Below are positions 12,001 through 24,200 of a DNA stretch of 64,000 bases, one piece after another (the first letter of the stretch is position 1; every line of letters begins with the position of its first letter). Source of the DNA: Mesostigma viride (lineage: Eukaryota; Streptophyta; Mesostigmatophyceae; Mesostigmatales; Mesostigmataceae). Position numbers and translations under genes: made by a program. The notes under the pieces are model-generated. The model worked only from the letters and a program-made list of their open reading frames with translations, was not told where the DNA came from and did no database searches. Location of the stretch: positions 1,749,011-1,813,010 of the forward strand of contig RPFO01000127.1 in NCBI GenBank assembly GCA_009746045.1. The letters are read 5' to 3'.

Positions 12001-12626
12001 ACTTCCTGATATGTTGTGAGCTGACTCGATGCATTACGGGATAGGCCATGCAAATGCGAGGGTGCCAGTGGACACATTGGGCAATCTCACCCATCGCACG
12101 AGTAGCTCAAACATGCGATAAGCGTACCCAAATCCGGGGGCCATCCATTCGGAAATGGCAAGTTACCTTTCGAAAACGACGATGTTGCGCACTACAAAGA
12201 AGATATTAGGCATGAAACGACAAAACCGGATGCCCATCGAGCCGAGTTCCGTTCAACACGAACGGCATATAATGATAAGGAATAATGTAGCTGGCAAGCC
12301 ACGGACGTAATGGGTGCAAAGGTTCCTCCCGCAAAATGCCATTCGTCCATCAAGCTGACACTGGCTGGAAAATACCCATTACCCAAGGTGAATAAAGCCC
12401 GAAAACGGCCATCCTAGTGCACATCTCAGGGAGGAACCACGGGTTTCATGTCTAGTCCCTCGCCTGGTTAGCATCGGCAGCGAGAGGGTGGAACCTATGG
12501 GCGTGAAGATCAATACAAACAGGTAGGCAGACTCACCACTACTCTTGTCGCTGGGTTCCCCTGAATGTCTTGAAGGAAAGAGGGAAGGCAAAGCAGGAGC
12601 ACCCATGCGAGATGTCGCAGCTTCAT
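9086..12626 (-). CDS. GT29 family (sialyltransferase-like) glycosyltransferase
   Basis: Exon 2 (11347-9086) carries the GT29 sialylmotifs. L motif: CAVVGSGGTILG...IDDHDLVIRLN...GYEEDVGTRTT (about 10680-10520). S motif: PSTGMIAIMLGMMLCERVTVYGF (about 10075-10010). Then comes an HYTHYY box with a downstream His-Glu pair (HSFERE). These bind the CMP-sugar donor in known family members. Exon 1 (12626-12537) is proposed from MKLRHLAWVLLLCLPSFLQD, a signal-anchor-like start, ending at a GTGAGT donor. Joining it to the CAG acceptor at 11350-11348 keeps phase 0 and gives about 783 residues, fitting a Golgi type II protein. The last roughly 250 residues are low-complexity and polyproline, unusual for the family. 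Donor and acceptor sugars are unknown; plant and algal GT29 proteins often lack proven sialyltransferase activity. The start in exon 1 is inference; a downstream ATG at 11311 is the alternative. Confidence 0.85.
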
Positions 12627-13560
12627 GGCAACATAACGAAGTGCGTAACGCCAGCGGCAGAATCTGCTGCCTTCCGCATTCGTGTGTGCCTTGAAATGTA
12701 TCGAAAACGCTAGCCGGCGAGAGCTGACCAGCCATTGTGGGAGGTCCCGTGTACACGCGACCTGTAAATGATAGCCGGGCTTAAGTAAAATTAGTGTACG
12801 CGCTTGTTGCGAAGTGGTCGGTAGAGGGATGATGACCTGACACTAGGAGTCCTGCAGAAAATGGCGTGCGAGACGCCCATTCTCCGCTATGACTGATACC
12901 ACAACTAACCGAAGTTGACCTAGGGCTGAGTATGGCAGCCAAGGGCTCGGTCAAAGATGGCTCTAGTCGCCGGTCAAAGATTCGGTCAGGATTCCGTGGG
13001 AGGATGCTTCCTTGACTACAGGGCAGGCAGCATTAGCTCATGTGCTGCTGTTTTGGCCGAGTATTTTCCTGCGTAAGCAGTTAGAAGTTGAATATTCTAT
13101 AGGTAGGAACTTCGAAACGGTATTCTACTACAATTTCCTCATCGTGCCGTCTCCATTGTGTTTCCGACTTTCCGTAATATAACCGAGCAAACCGCTTTAG
13201 CCACTGACATCTTGATACCCTAGGCTTAGCAGGGATTAACACCGGTTTTATTTGGAATAAACGTACACCTATTTACCTGGAATATAACCGAGCAAACAAA
13301 AGCGTGGAAGATCTGGCGAGTGGCGACTTGATCATTGGTCATGATCATGAAAGTGCTCGAGAGTCGAGACTTGAGAGTTGAGACTACCTATTGGGGCTAT
13401 GTACCCTATTCGGTACTCGGTACTCTGCGCGCTTCGCGCTCATCTCTCGAGTCTCTCAAGACGTCTCAAATCCCTCGCGAGCATGCGGAGCAGCGCTTCT
13501 CTGCAGGATCTGGACAGGACAACGTGACTGCAAGATTTCGTACATCTCAGTGATCTCACT
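12627..13560. other. upstream region of the GT29 gene; repeated 17-mer
   Basis: No gene recognised. The 17-mer AATATAACCGAGCAAAC occurs at 13176-13192 and again at 13281-13297, 105 bp apart, about 550-650 bp upstream of the proposed GT29 start codon. It could be a regulatory repeat or a remnant of a small dispersed element. Confidence 0.4.
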
Positions 13561-13571
13561 TATGCATCGTC

Positions 13572-13572
13572 C

Positions 13573-13611
<39 letters not shown>
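13572..13611. repeat. (CAA)n microsatellite
   Basis: Thirteen perfect CAA units. Confidence 0.97.
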
Positions 13612-13763
13612 CTTTACATAGCATAGTATTCTCCTGTATGCATACAGTACAGTAGCGTTATTCTAGAGTATACTGGAGGCTGGAGGCCGGAGGGACAGGA
13701 CTCACAGGAGGGTATTCGAACTACCTATTCTAGGTTGGTCGCCTATCGGCGGCTGTAGGGTTA

Positions 13764-13791
13764 CCTAAACCCTAAACCCTAAACCCTAAAC
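13764..13791. repeat. interstitial telomere-like repeat (CCTAAAC)x4
   Basis: Four perfect units of the CCCTAAA heptamer, the plant/algal-type telomere sequence. It is short and isolated, so it is either an interstitial telomeric insertion from break repair or a telo-box-like site; in plants telo boxes lie in promoters. Confidence 0.9.
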
Positions 13792-15941
13792 AGGCCGTAA
13801 TTCGTGAGGGCCTGTGTGAGCCCGTGAGGGCATGCTCTGTGTTGCCAAATTGCATATAGTGACGCTGACGGTTATGGACTTGGATTTCCTACTACCGATT
13901 GGGCAAACTGCAAGACTCGATACCTAGTCTGCAACCGCAGGCGTCAGCTCAAAGGAGTACGCCATCGAATACAAAAACCAAGTACATACAGGGTACATAC
14001 GACAATAAATTACTTGGACACGATAAGCAATATATTCCGTAGTGCGCAATTACCAAATTTCACGGTTGGAGTTATTAGCCTGCGCTGGACACTGCAGGCC
14101 GGGATGGCATTTGCTGGCCTCTTGCCACCATTAACCAGCCGGTAAAGACAGTTGTAAGGTATCGCTGTTCTATATAGAAGTCCATATCCTAGACATGGGA
14201 AAGATACAGACTGTCGTACGTGTTGTGTCACAACAGGCTGCCAGGCGGCCGAAAGGACGGGAGGCGGCAGATCACGATGTCGACGTGGCGTGGAAGGTAA
14301 TCTGCTCCATCTGCCTGGAGTTAGTTACAGTCCGTGCGTTTTTCGAGCTGTGATATATACCAGGAGTTCTTTTATTATTACCTAGTGACCCTCGACCTTC
14401 ATTTATCCTTGCTGGACTACCAGGCATAGCTGCAAGCCGCTTAGACTGCACGCTACGTGCACGCGGAACAAGATTATCGTGTTTGACTAGCCTGGGGTAT
14501 GGAGTGGCTTGGGGGGCTATGTTCCCAGCCGTGTGCTCGGCATTGCAACTCGTGCCATGTTCCGTGACGCCTTTCGCCACTCACCGGCCTTCTCTCATGT
14601 TACAGTGTTCGCCACGCGTCCACATGCTATAGATTCCTCGCTACAATTCCCACTTCGACCATGCATACAGGTCCTATCGGAATCATCCGTTACTAATTCT
14701 GGCATAACCGCCACAGTGCCTGGCCCTTCGCTGATGCATCATTGACAGCTGGCAATCGCGATTCCAAACACTGCTGATTGACTGGATTTAAACTAACGTG
14801 CGTTAGAACCTTCACGTTAAAACTTTCGTCAGCGGAGCCCATTTTCGAAAGAACATGTACCAATTGGCAAATCAACACCCCAACCCACCCACACCGCCGC
14901 TACCTCGTGTGCATTGACAGCGAGTTTGTCACATACTAGCCGTTTGCAACAAATTCATCTAGCCGTTTGTCCCTATTTCAGTGGATGGTCTGCGCGCAGG
15001 TTGAAGTTTGCCCATACACCTGACCCTTTTTTTATTGCAGTACCGTAACAGCCGCAGATGCAAAAACTTGAAACGAATATCCACCGTCGGATTAGTTTCT
15101 GCCAATGGTAATGCTAATTGCGCATCCCCCGTTCGCACACCTCTCCAACTTTATTGGCTTCTCCCATTCGGCGAACCTTGGGGTTCTTCAGAAATTGGGC
15201 TCCACCAGATAAGACATAATCCAGAAATCTCTTGTCTGCCTCCCAGAAAATGGCTATCCCTTCTTTCAGCCACCCCCCGGCACAATCACCGGTGCACCAT
15301 GGCATCCTCTCCCCTCAATAGATATTATAATGATCCAAAACCGGGCCCCTGTCCACAACGTGGCCCCGTCTACACGGGGCCCTGTCTACCTAACAAATAC
15401 CGCCTGCCTGAAAGCTAGATACTAGTGGCTGTAGTGAAGTATGGGGCCCTTGGGAGGGACATTCCACGATGGTGGCTAGGTTGGCCAAGGTCAGAAGTCA
15501 AACGAGCTCATCTCAGTGGTTCTTGAGCTTTGATAGGTAATGTCCTCTCCAGGTCGTTACCTCCCAAGTGTGTACAAGGCATGCCTGCTTTGAGGTCTTG
15601 CTGCGATGTGGCTCCCTTGCCTCGTGCACGCCATGCAGCGGGCCCTTCCCAGCAGTGCCACACAAGCACCGAATTCGGACAATTGGTTATGCCGAGAGAG
15701 GCTATAGACCACAGGGCAGGCTATAGACCACAGGGCCCAGCATGCAGGGGCACCCATGAAAACACAGGGTTGGGAAGGTAGACGCGTGGGGGGAAAAGGA
15801 ACGTTGTTGCGACCAGAAAAACTTCGTGAAGCCCTGGCCTCAGGCTGTGGCATGGAAGGGTTGTGCCTTGTGACTTGGAAATATGTGTACAGATGTAGGA
15901 GTTGACTGCTCATACCTATTTTGATAGTGTAAAGTTTCTTT
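13792..15941. other. no gene recognised; may hold 5' exon(s) of the kinesin-like gene
   Basis: Only short open frames. One stretch, about 14600-14700 (plus), reads VTVFATRP...CIQVLSESS, loosely like the first strand of a kinesin motor (V-V-x-x-R-P), and has a usable donor in phase 0. I do not assert it as an exon. Everything else here is unassigned. Confidence 0.35.
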
Positions 15942-16080
15942 TTGGTACCATACTGGATTCAAACACAGGACCTCTCGCGCGATTTCGTGACTATAGGCAT
16001 CCCCTGATTCTAAGGCATCCCAAACTATAGCCCAACTGCGAAAAAAGCTCTTGACCGGAGAGCGATGTCATTGCGTCTGA
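15942..16080 (-). mobile_element. tRNA-derived SINE-like element, copy 2
   Basis: Minus strand: B-box-like GTTTGAATCC (plus 15955-15964) follows GCGAGAGGTCCTGT. Upstream are an A-box-like GCAGTTGGGCTATAG and the CTCTCCGGTCAAGAGC block. It aligns almost base for base with the copy at about 35605-35755 and more distantly with 8165-8335. Confidence 0.7.
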
Positions 16081-16642
16081 AATTCTCCACATGCCCGTGG
16101 ATCGAATCTAACTGCTCGCCCTGCGGGGGCAAAGGTGAGCAGGAGTAGAACTCATCGGGTCATGCAACGGTGGATAGTGTGTGGACATCTCGGCTAACCC
16201 TATCTAGCTATTTAGCTATATAGCCCTGGCTAGTTTTCTTCACAGCCCCAGCTTCCCTGCCCTTGTTTTTTGTATGAGGGGCCCGTATTTCCCTCCCACG
16301 TGTTCTCCCCATTATGAACCTTGTTGATCTCCCCGCCCATGCTTTGTTTTTTAGTGCGGTTGCCCTACCTTTGCTGTCAATACGCTCGACCTCCCCCCCC
16401 CCCCCCCAAAAAAAGAAAGCTTTTTCGCTATGAACCGCCTTGCGTCCTCCCCCGCCTTTGTTGCGACAGCCACCCTTGCTGCTTCAAAGTTCTTGCGTTT
16501 CCTATCCGCAACCCCTCTCCCTCCCACCGGTGTCACTATCAACCCCCACTCATTCCCCCAAGTTCCTCCCCCCTCGCTCTCCTCCACTGATGTATCTGTC
16601 CACCCTCGCTCCTCCCCCCCCCCCCCCCCCCCCCGCCCCCAG

Positions 16643-19600
16643 ATCGAGGGCTCCGTCCTCAAGCGCGTGGGTGCTGAGTCTGACCGCGGCAACGAGGACT
16701 GCGGCAACCTGTACAGCTGCGGTGCGTGAGTGCACGGTTGAATGTAGGGTACCTGTGGGTTCCGGGCTATTGTGCGTGACGTTGCCGTGCGTAGGGGCAC
16801 GGTTGAAATAGGGTGCGGTTAGGTTTTGGGCTAGGGTGCGTGGGGGCGCTGTGCGTGTGTCCGCTTTTTGCGGGTCATTTTGCGTACAGTCACCATGTGT
16901 GTGTATGTGTATGTGTGTGTATGTGTGTGTGTGTTTGTGCGTGTGTGTGCGCCCTGTGTGTATGGCCAGTGTTATGTGTGTGTGTGGTAACCCTTGAAAC
17001 ATGCCACTATTATTGGAACTAGCACACCATTGGCCATTGCCTCACGTACGGACGAAATGAATAGCTCGGGAGACAGTAACATGTGCGTTGTCACTATAGT
17101 ATACATCGCCTTCACTATAGTATACATCGGGAAACCAGTACCATTTGAAGAACGGCCTCATGCAGTTTTACCTAGACATGCATGGCTACCTGCCCCAGCC
17201 ACTCTGGCAATGCCCCTGCGGTAAGCTGGCGTGGCTAGCTGAGTCTGGTGCTGACAGCATGCATTCAACACAAATCGTGCAGCAGGTGGTCTGTATTATC
17301 TGTATAGTTTTATTGGTACCGCAAGCACTGTGCCGTGACCTGGAAAAGCGCCAGCACTTCCATTCCTACAGACAGCTGACAGATAGATTGTCTACATGCT
17401 CCGGTGAGTTTATTCTTTTTTGTTCAATTGTAACTATCGCTCCTTTCTTAGCATGTTAGGCAGCTGCCAGGGACGGTTTTCGCCCACCAGAGCTGACGAA
17501 TCGGACCCCCCAGTGATGTCAGTCACATGCACAGAGCCGCCCCCATAAGGGGGGCACCTGCGGGGAGTTCAGCAGCCTCTGCACTGCCCGCCTGCCTTGG
17601 CTCATGACATTGACAGGGCTCGTGACATCCAGCACTCATGGCGTTGGCAGCTGCCATCTGTACACCTGCCTGCCGGTCACCGGGCCACCGTGGCAAGCAG
17701 GCATTGTCTTGTCGTCGGAATGGAGCGCCGGGGCTGTGGGGTTGTCTAGGCGTGGGATCCTTGAATGGTATTGAGACTTTTTCCCCACGACCTGGCAAGC
17801 CGCTGCCCTCCCTTGGCTCCCGTGCCATCCTGTGACCCCCCCTGCTTCGTTCGTGTTTCCCCTTCCCTTTCCATCGCTTCCCATTTGTGCTTCCCCTACC
17901 TTCTCCCCCTTCGTGTTTCCCCTTCTCTCGCTTCCCATTTGTGCTTCCCCTAGCTTCCTCCCCCTTCGTGTTCCCCCTTCTCTCGCTTCCCATTGTCCTC
18001 CCCCTTCCGCACCCGTCTCCTCGCGTACGTTCGTGCGCGCCCTCCCCTATGGCTGCCCCCCAGCCCGATGGTACCCACCTGCCTGCCATGGTGACCGTCT
18101 TGTCGGATCGACGGATGGACCTGCCTTGTCCGCTCCTGCCTGTCTTTATGGACTGACGGACAGATGGATTGATTGCTGTATGGTCGTGTCTCTGCCTCCC
18201 CCTTGTACCCCACCAGGGCGCGTGTACGGTCCCTCGGTCGACACAGTGGAGGTATACCGCAACAGCATCCGCGAGGTCGTGCAGCGGCTCACGGAGGGGC
18301 AGCCAGGTAGGTGGGCCGCGCATGATGTGCCGCGCGACCTTGCTGGGCTCTGTCTTCAATCTAATTATTTAAATTGAATCTGTTGGGAAACACAGGAATT
18401 GACGTTGCAACCGTTGGCGTGACAGGTGTCGAGATACCACGGCTTCTTGTCTAGGGAACCTTGTGGCCAGAGCGACATGCGCTAGCAGAGACTGTTCAAG
18501 TTTTTTGGTTTGCCATGTTTGACCCCGCTTTCTGCCTGAGTTTTCTTTAGATAACCTTTCCCCTAGTCCCCTAGTCCCCTAGTCCCCTAGTCCCCTAGTC
18601 CCCTAGTCCCCTAGTCCCCTAGTCCCCTAGTCCCCCAGTCCCCCAGTCCCCTAGTCCCCTAGTCCCCTAGTCCCCTAGTCCCCTAGTCCCCTAGTCCCCT
18701 AGTCCCCTAGTCCCCTAGTCCCCTAGTCCCCTAGTCCCCTAGTCCCCTAGTCCCCTAGTCCCCTAGTCCCCTAGTCCCCTAGTCCCCTAGTCCCCTAGTC
18801 CCCTAGTCCCCTAGTCCCCTAGTCCCCTAGTCCCCTAGTCCCCTAGTCCCCTAGTCCCCTAGTCCCCCCCCCCCAGCCTCTGCCTTTATCCCCCCTGCCC
18901 CCGCTCTCACGCGGTGCTTGTTCCCTCACCCTGTTGCCATGTGCTGTGCTGCGTGTGCGAATGGCACGTAAGTACTTACTACTTGTATGCTGCTTGTTGT
19001 ATGCTGCTTGTTGTATGCTGCTTGTTGTATGCTGCTTGTTGTATGCTGCTTGTTGTATGCTGCTTGTTGTATGCTGCTTGTATGCTGCTTGTGTGCTACT
19101 TGTGTGCTGCTTGTTGTGTGTCTCTCGCCCCTTAACCTTGCGTACATCACCAGGCATGGTCATCACGTGGGGGTGCGGCGGGGCAGGCACTGCACTTGCC
19201 ATGCAGGGGAGGTGTGTGCGCGGCACTTAGCACCGCGTGGGTGTGGTGTGGCTCCATGCAGGGCCATGGGTGTATGTGCCCTGTGGTATCCTTGGTTCGG
19301 GTAGGTCCCGTCATAGCACCTCATCCTGCACATGCCATGTATGAATATTGGTCAGTGGCTGAAGATCTCGCTTCCAAGGCAGAGCCGCGTCTCTAGCATG
19401 CGTTCAGTTCGACATTGTTTACTTCGAGATTGTTCAATGTGACAATGTTTACTTCGACATTGTTCAGTGCGACATTTTACAGTTGGACATTGTTCATTGC
19501 GCCATTGTGCAGCTCGACATTGTTCAGTGCGACATCGTTTAGTTCGACATTGTTCAGTGCAACTTTGTGTAGTTCGACATTGTTCAGTTCGACATTGTTT

Positions 19601-21174
19601 AGTTCAATGTTGTTTAGCTCGACATTGTTCAGTTCAACAACGGTCTATGGCTTCGCAAGGCTAAGGCAAAGTCGGTGCTCCTGCGTTGCAAGGGGTCAGT
19701 TTCCAATCCTCTCGTTCAGTCCTCGGCGCCAGGCTTGCTCAGGATGGTTATCGCAAGCATGACATAGGGGGTGCCTTGCGAAGCCATAGGATCGGGTAGC
19801 ACGCGTGCCCGGGTGGAATAGGTTGGCTGCCGCGTTCGTTCATCGCGCAGGTTTGGCTTGATACACAGCCATCATGCGCAGATGCTGGTGTTTGTGACCG
19901 CATGCAGTGGGTGGGTTGCTTGTTCTTGGTGCGCATTTGGTGCTGCTGGTTTGTGATGGTGGCGGCTGATGGACGCGCACTTGTCAAGGCGCTTAGCGTG
20001 CCCCCATGAAAACCATTGAGGTGGGCCCGTCAAGGCGTTTCACAAGCATGGAGCGACAGCCGATTGTACTGCCCTCCCAGACGCCAGCTGCCCGACTAAC
20101 ACCCACGGAAGTTACTAACATATGTAAATTCATCCAAGAGCATAGCGCGTGATGCTGTTATCAATCCGAGCTGCTGGGTGTATCCCTTACTGGGGCAACG
20201 TGGAACGGTCTGCCATGAGCCAAACGCCTCGCTGTTTCATAATGGCATGTATGTGTGTCATATTCTCCTGAAGCACTGGAGGACCGGTTGTTGCTCTTTA
20301 AGTTTTTCTTTTGCACGCTCCTTCCCACCTGCTCAACCCATGCGTGTCCGTCGACCCGCCTCTGCTGGTACTGCGTATGTTCTTTCTCGTAGGGATGAGC
20401 GGTTGACCTTGCCCTCCTTGCTGGGTGCTGCACCCCTTTGACAGTGACCAAACACACTTGAACACGGTCCCTCCCCTTGTCCTTCCCTCGCCTGGCGCCC
20501 GCAGGAATGGCTACCCGGGTCCGGTTCCGTTCGCAATTACAGACATCTACACGGCCATCCAGCAGCAGGTTTGTTTGTAAATATATTATATTTATGTTTG
20601 TAAATATAAACTACTATCATGTATGCTAGTATAACATGTTTGCACATCTAGATCTTTGCGGCTAATATTCTGCGCAAATATATATCCATGTCATGTGCAG
20701 GCTCATATCGATTCTTGGACGTGTGCTTGTTGATGTAGGAGGCAAGCTCATCGGTATGTGGGTGGCTGTTTGTGCCAAAGGGCGGCCTGCTGCCTGCCTG
20801 CCTGCCCGCCTGCCTGCCTGCCTGCCTGCCTGCCTGCCCGCCCGCCCGCCCGCCCGCCCGCCCGCCCGCCCGCCCGCCCGCCCGCCGCCCGCCCGCCCGC
20901 CCGCCCGCCCGCCCGCCCGCCCGCCCGCCCGCCCGCCCGCCCGCCGCCCGCCCGCCCGCCCGCCCGCCCGCCCGCCCGCCCGCCCGCCCGCGCCGCCCGC
21001 CCGGACTGACTGACTGACTGACCGACCGACCGACCGACCGACCGACCGACCGACCGACCGACCGACCGACCGACCGACCGACCGACCGACCGACCGACCG
21101 ACCGACCGACCGACCGACCGAAGCACGCACGCACGCACGCACGCACGCATGCCAGCACGCACGCATGCCAGCAC

Positions 21175-21208
<34 letters not shown>

Positions 21209-24200
21209 ACGCCAGCCAGCACGCCAGCCAGCCAGCCAGCCAGCCAGCCAAGGGGCGCACATTGCCTTACTGACTCTTCTCCTGGGAACCAGCTGCCTTT
21301 GTGACTACTTTTTCCTTCTGGCAAAGGCTTTCAAAGGCAGTTTCTTGTTGGCTGGTGTTTCTTGTCTTGCGGCAAAGATGCTGCCTGCCAAGCAAGTGCT
21401 TGCGGTCCTCACTTTCTTCCGCTAGTTTTCCATTCTTTATGTGTCCAACGTCCATTCTGGCAACATCTCACATTGAGTTTTTTTCCGCACAAGCATGCCA
21501 GGACGTGCCACAAACCGCTTTGTGCCTTTCGAATAATTATTTAGAAGGATCGATTAAGAAGATAGATAGGCTGTCCTCTGTTTATGGCCATCCCTTAAGT
21601 TTACGACCGCTTGTTCACCAATGTCCACCAACATTCACGGCCATTGTCATTATTGACGCCGTGCTGGGTCTCCTCTCGCCCCTTGCTGCCCCATGCGACA
21701 GACACACCGCAGCTTCCTCGTGCGCTTGTCGTTTGGGGAGCTCCGAGAGCTGGCCGACGGCACTGAGGTACGCGGTTGTGTGTCCTACGTTTCGATGGAT
21801 GACGGCTACATGAGGTGCTCAGGCCCGTTGTTCTTTGATGGCGCCGACAAGGTCCATGACGGTGTTTCAGTGTGCCGAAGTATGTCCTGTCGGCATGTGT
21901 TTGTCCTGTCGTACCTGATGGCGCGTGTTTGGCCCTGGCATCTTTTTGTGCTGGCAATGTCCAAGGCAATAGTCACAGTGGGACATTGATTTGCACTGTT
22001 GCCTACCCCCTGTTTGACCTCTAGCAGCCGCCAGGCGGGCTAGCAAGCAGGAGATCAGGCGGCTAGGCAGGCAGGAAGGCACAGGGCATACCGGTCCCTC
22101 TCAAACAAGTCCTGGATCCACCCGATCGCTCTAAATTTGACATGTCTTGCAGCAGCCACCTTTGCGCGCGAGCCGGCCGTGCAGACACATACACGCCGTG
22201 CAGAGACATACCCGCTGTGCAGAGACATACCCGCCGCGCAGATATCCCGGTCATCTTACACCTGGCCGTCTGCTTGGTCTGGCCGGTTCATTTGGGTACT
22301 TTTGCTGCGCCCTGCCCACGCCATACGCGGGTGTTGTGATGCCTTGCTGCCGCATGCGTTGTTGCTGCATTGTGTGATCGAATGCGCTGGCACCGTAGGA
22401 CGTGCGTGACCTGCTGGAGGGCATGATCATGCGCAAGCGCGCAGCCTCGGGCAACGGGACGCACGCGGAGCGCCAACTGTTGGACAAGCTCGCACCCGTG
22501 CGGCCAAAGGTGGGCTACGAGGAGGGGGAGGGGCATGCGGCCCAAGGGGGCATCAGGGGCAAGCGGATCCTGGTGAGGGGAGGGAGCAGCAGACCAAGGT
22601 GTGGGGGGGTGGGCGGTGGCAAGCGGAGCCTGGTGAGGGGAGGGAGCAGCAGACCAAGGTGTGGGGGGGCGGTGGCAAGCGGAGCCTGGTGAGGGGAGGG
22701 AGCAGCAGACCAAGGTGTGTTTGGGGGGGCGGTGGCAAGCGGAGCCTGGTGAGGGGAGGGAGCAGCAGACCAAGGTGTGTGTGGGGGGGCGGTGGCAAGC
22801 GGAGCCTGGTGAGGGGAGGGAGCAGCAGACCAAGGTGTGGGGGGGGCGGTGGCAAGCGGAGCCTGGTGAGGGGAGGGAGCAGCAGACCAAGGTGTGGGGG
22901 GGTGGGCGGTGGCAAGCGGATCCTGGTGAGGGGAGGGAGCAGCAGACCAAGGTGGGGGTGGGGGGGGCGGTGGCAAGCGGAGCCTGGTGAGGGGAGGGAG
23001 CAGCAGACCAAGGTGTGGGGTGGGTGGGCGGTGGCAAGCGGAGCCTGGTGAGGGGAGGGAGCAGCAGACCAAAGTGTGTGGGGTGGGCGGTGGCAAGCGG
23101 AGCCTGGTGAGGGGAGGGAGCAGCAGACCAAGGTGTGGGGGGGGTGGGCGGTGGCAAGCGGAGCCTGGTGAGGGGAGGGAGCAGCAGACCAAGGTGTGGG
23201 GGGGGTGGGCGGTGGCAAGCGGAGCCTGGTGGGGGGAGGGAGCAGCAGACCAAGGTGTGGGGGGGGTGGGCGGTGGCAAGCGGAGCCTGGTGAGGGGAGG
23301 GAGCAGCAGACCAAGGTGTGTGTGTGGGGGGCGGTGTATGCGGCCAAAGGTGGGAGGTGTGTGTGCTGGGGCGACCCAAGTCTGGCTGTGGGGGGAAGGC
23401 AGGCGAGGAGGCGGGGGGGCGCGGGGTGAAGGGGGGGGTGCAGGTAAAAGGAGTGAGGTGGGGCAGCGCAACGAAAGTCTTCCGAAGCAGATAGAGGGAG
23501 ATGCAGGGGTGGGATGGGGTCAGGGTTAAGAAGGGAGACACACATGCTGTGGGTCTGACAAGAGTAAGCAGGAGGTTGGGGGAGTCCTTTTTGCCTCCCA
23601 GCTCGGTTGAACTTTTGGTGCCCACACAACGACCCCCTGCCTTTCTTAAGCCCTGTCTCACCCTACTTGGTTGGGTCAGTCATGTAGTTTTAATTTACCC
23701 CACTTGGTTGGATGGTCGTTCCACCATGTGTCGGCCGCATCGGTGGCCATCCTTCTTGCTGCGTTCCGCCGCAATCTTGGCGCTGCAGGGCCACCCGCTG
23801 CGCCACCTGTCGGAGCACGTGGTCTGCTCCGCCTCGCAAGCGCTGCTGCTGCTCTCGGTACGTGCAGCTGGTGCCAGTATATGCTGCCTCCTGCAGCACC
23901 CATGCGTGCTGCCCCCTGCACTACCATTAGGTGCTGCCCCCTGCACTGCCTTTAGGTGCTGCCCCCTGCACTACCATTAGCTGTTGCCCCCTGCACTCCC
24001 CATACATGCTGCCTCCCCGTGCTCAGTGGATTGGGTGGTGGCTGTTTGTGGGTGGTGGTGTTTTCGCTGCTTGTGCTCAGCTGTTTGTGGTCCGATGGTT
24101 GTGGCCAGCCGGTTGTGGTTCCTGGCTGGTGCCCTCCACAAACCGATACTCTGCCCTTCCATGTTCCATGCACACAAGGCCGGATGGACGGTGCAGGTTG

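Noticed and set aside
17523-18359. 278-residue minus-strand Arg/Gly-rich frame
   Set aside because: Antisense of C/T-rich intron repeats and of the kinesin exon at 18217; no recognisable domain.
18559-18867. CRISPR-like array
   Set aside because: Simple octanucleotide repeat with no spacers in a eukaryotic intron.
20648-21324. Overlapping long frames rich in RSVGRSVG, GGRAGGRA and PARPPARP
   Set aside because: Produced by tetranucleotide periodicity; they are in an intron of the kinesin-like gene.
22288-23661. 457- and 358-residue minus-strand proline-rich frames
   Set aside because: Antisense readings of the 56-62-bp minisatellite; repeats at unit spacing, no domain.
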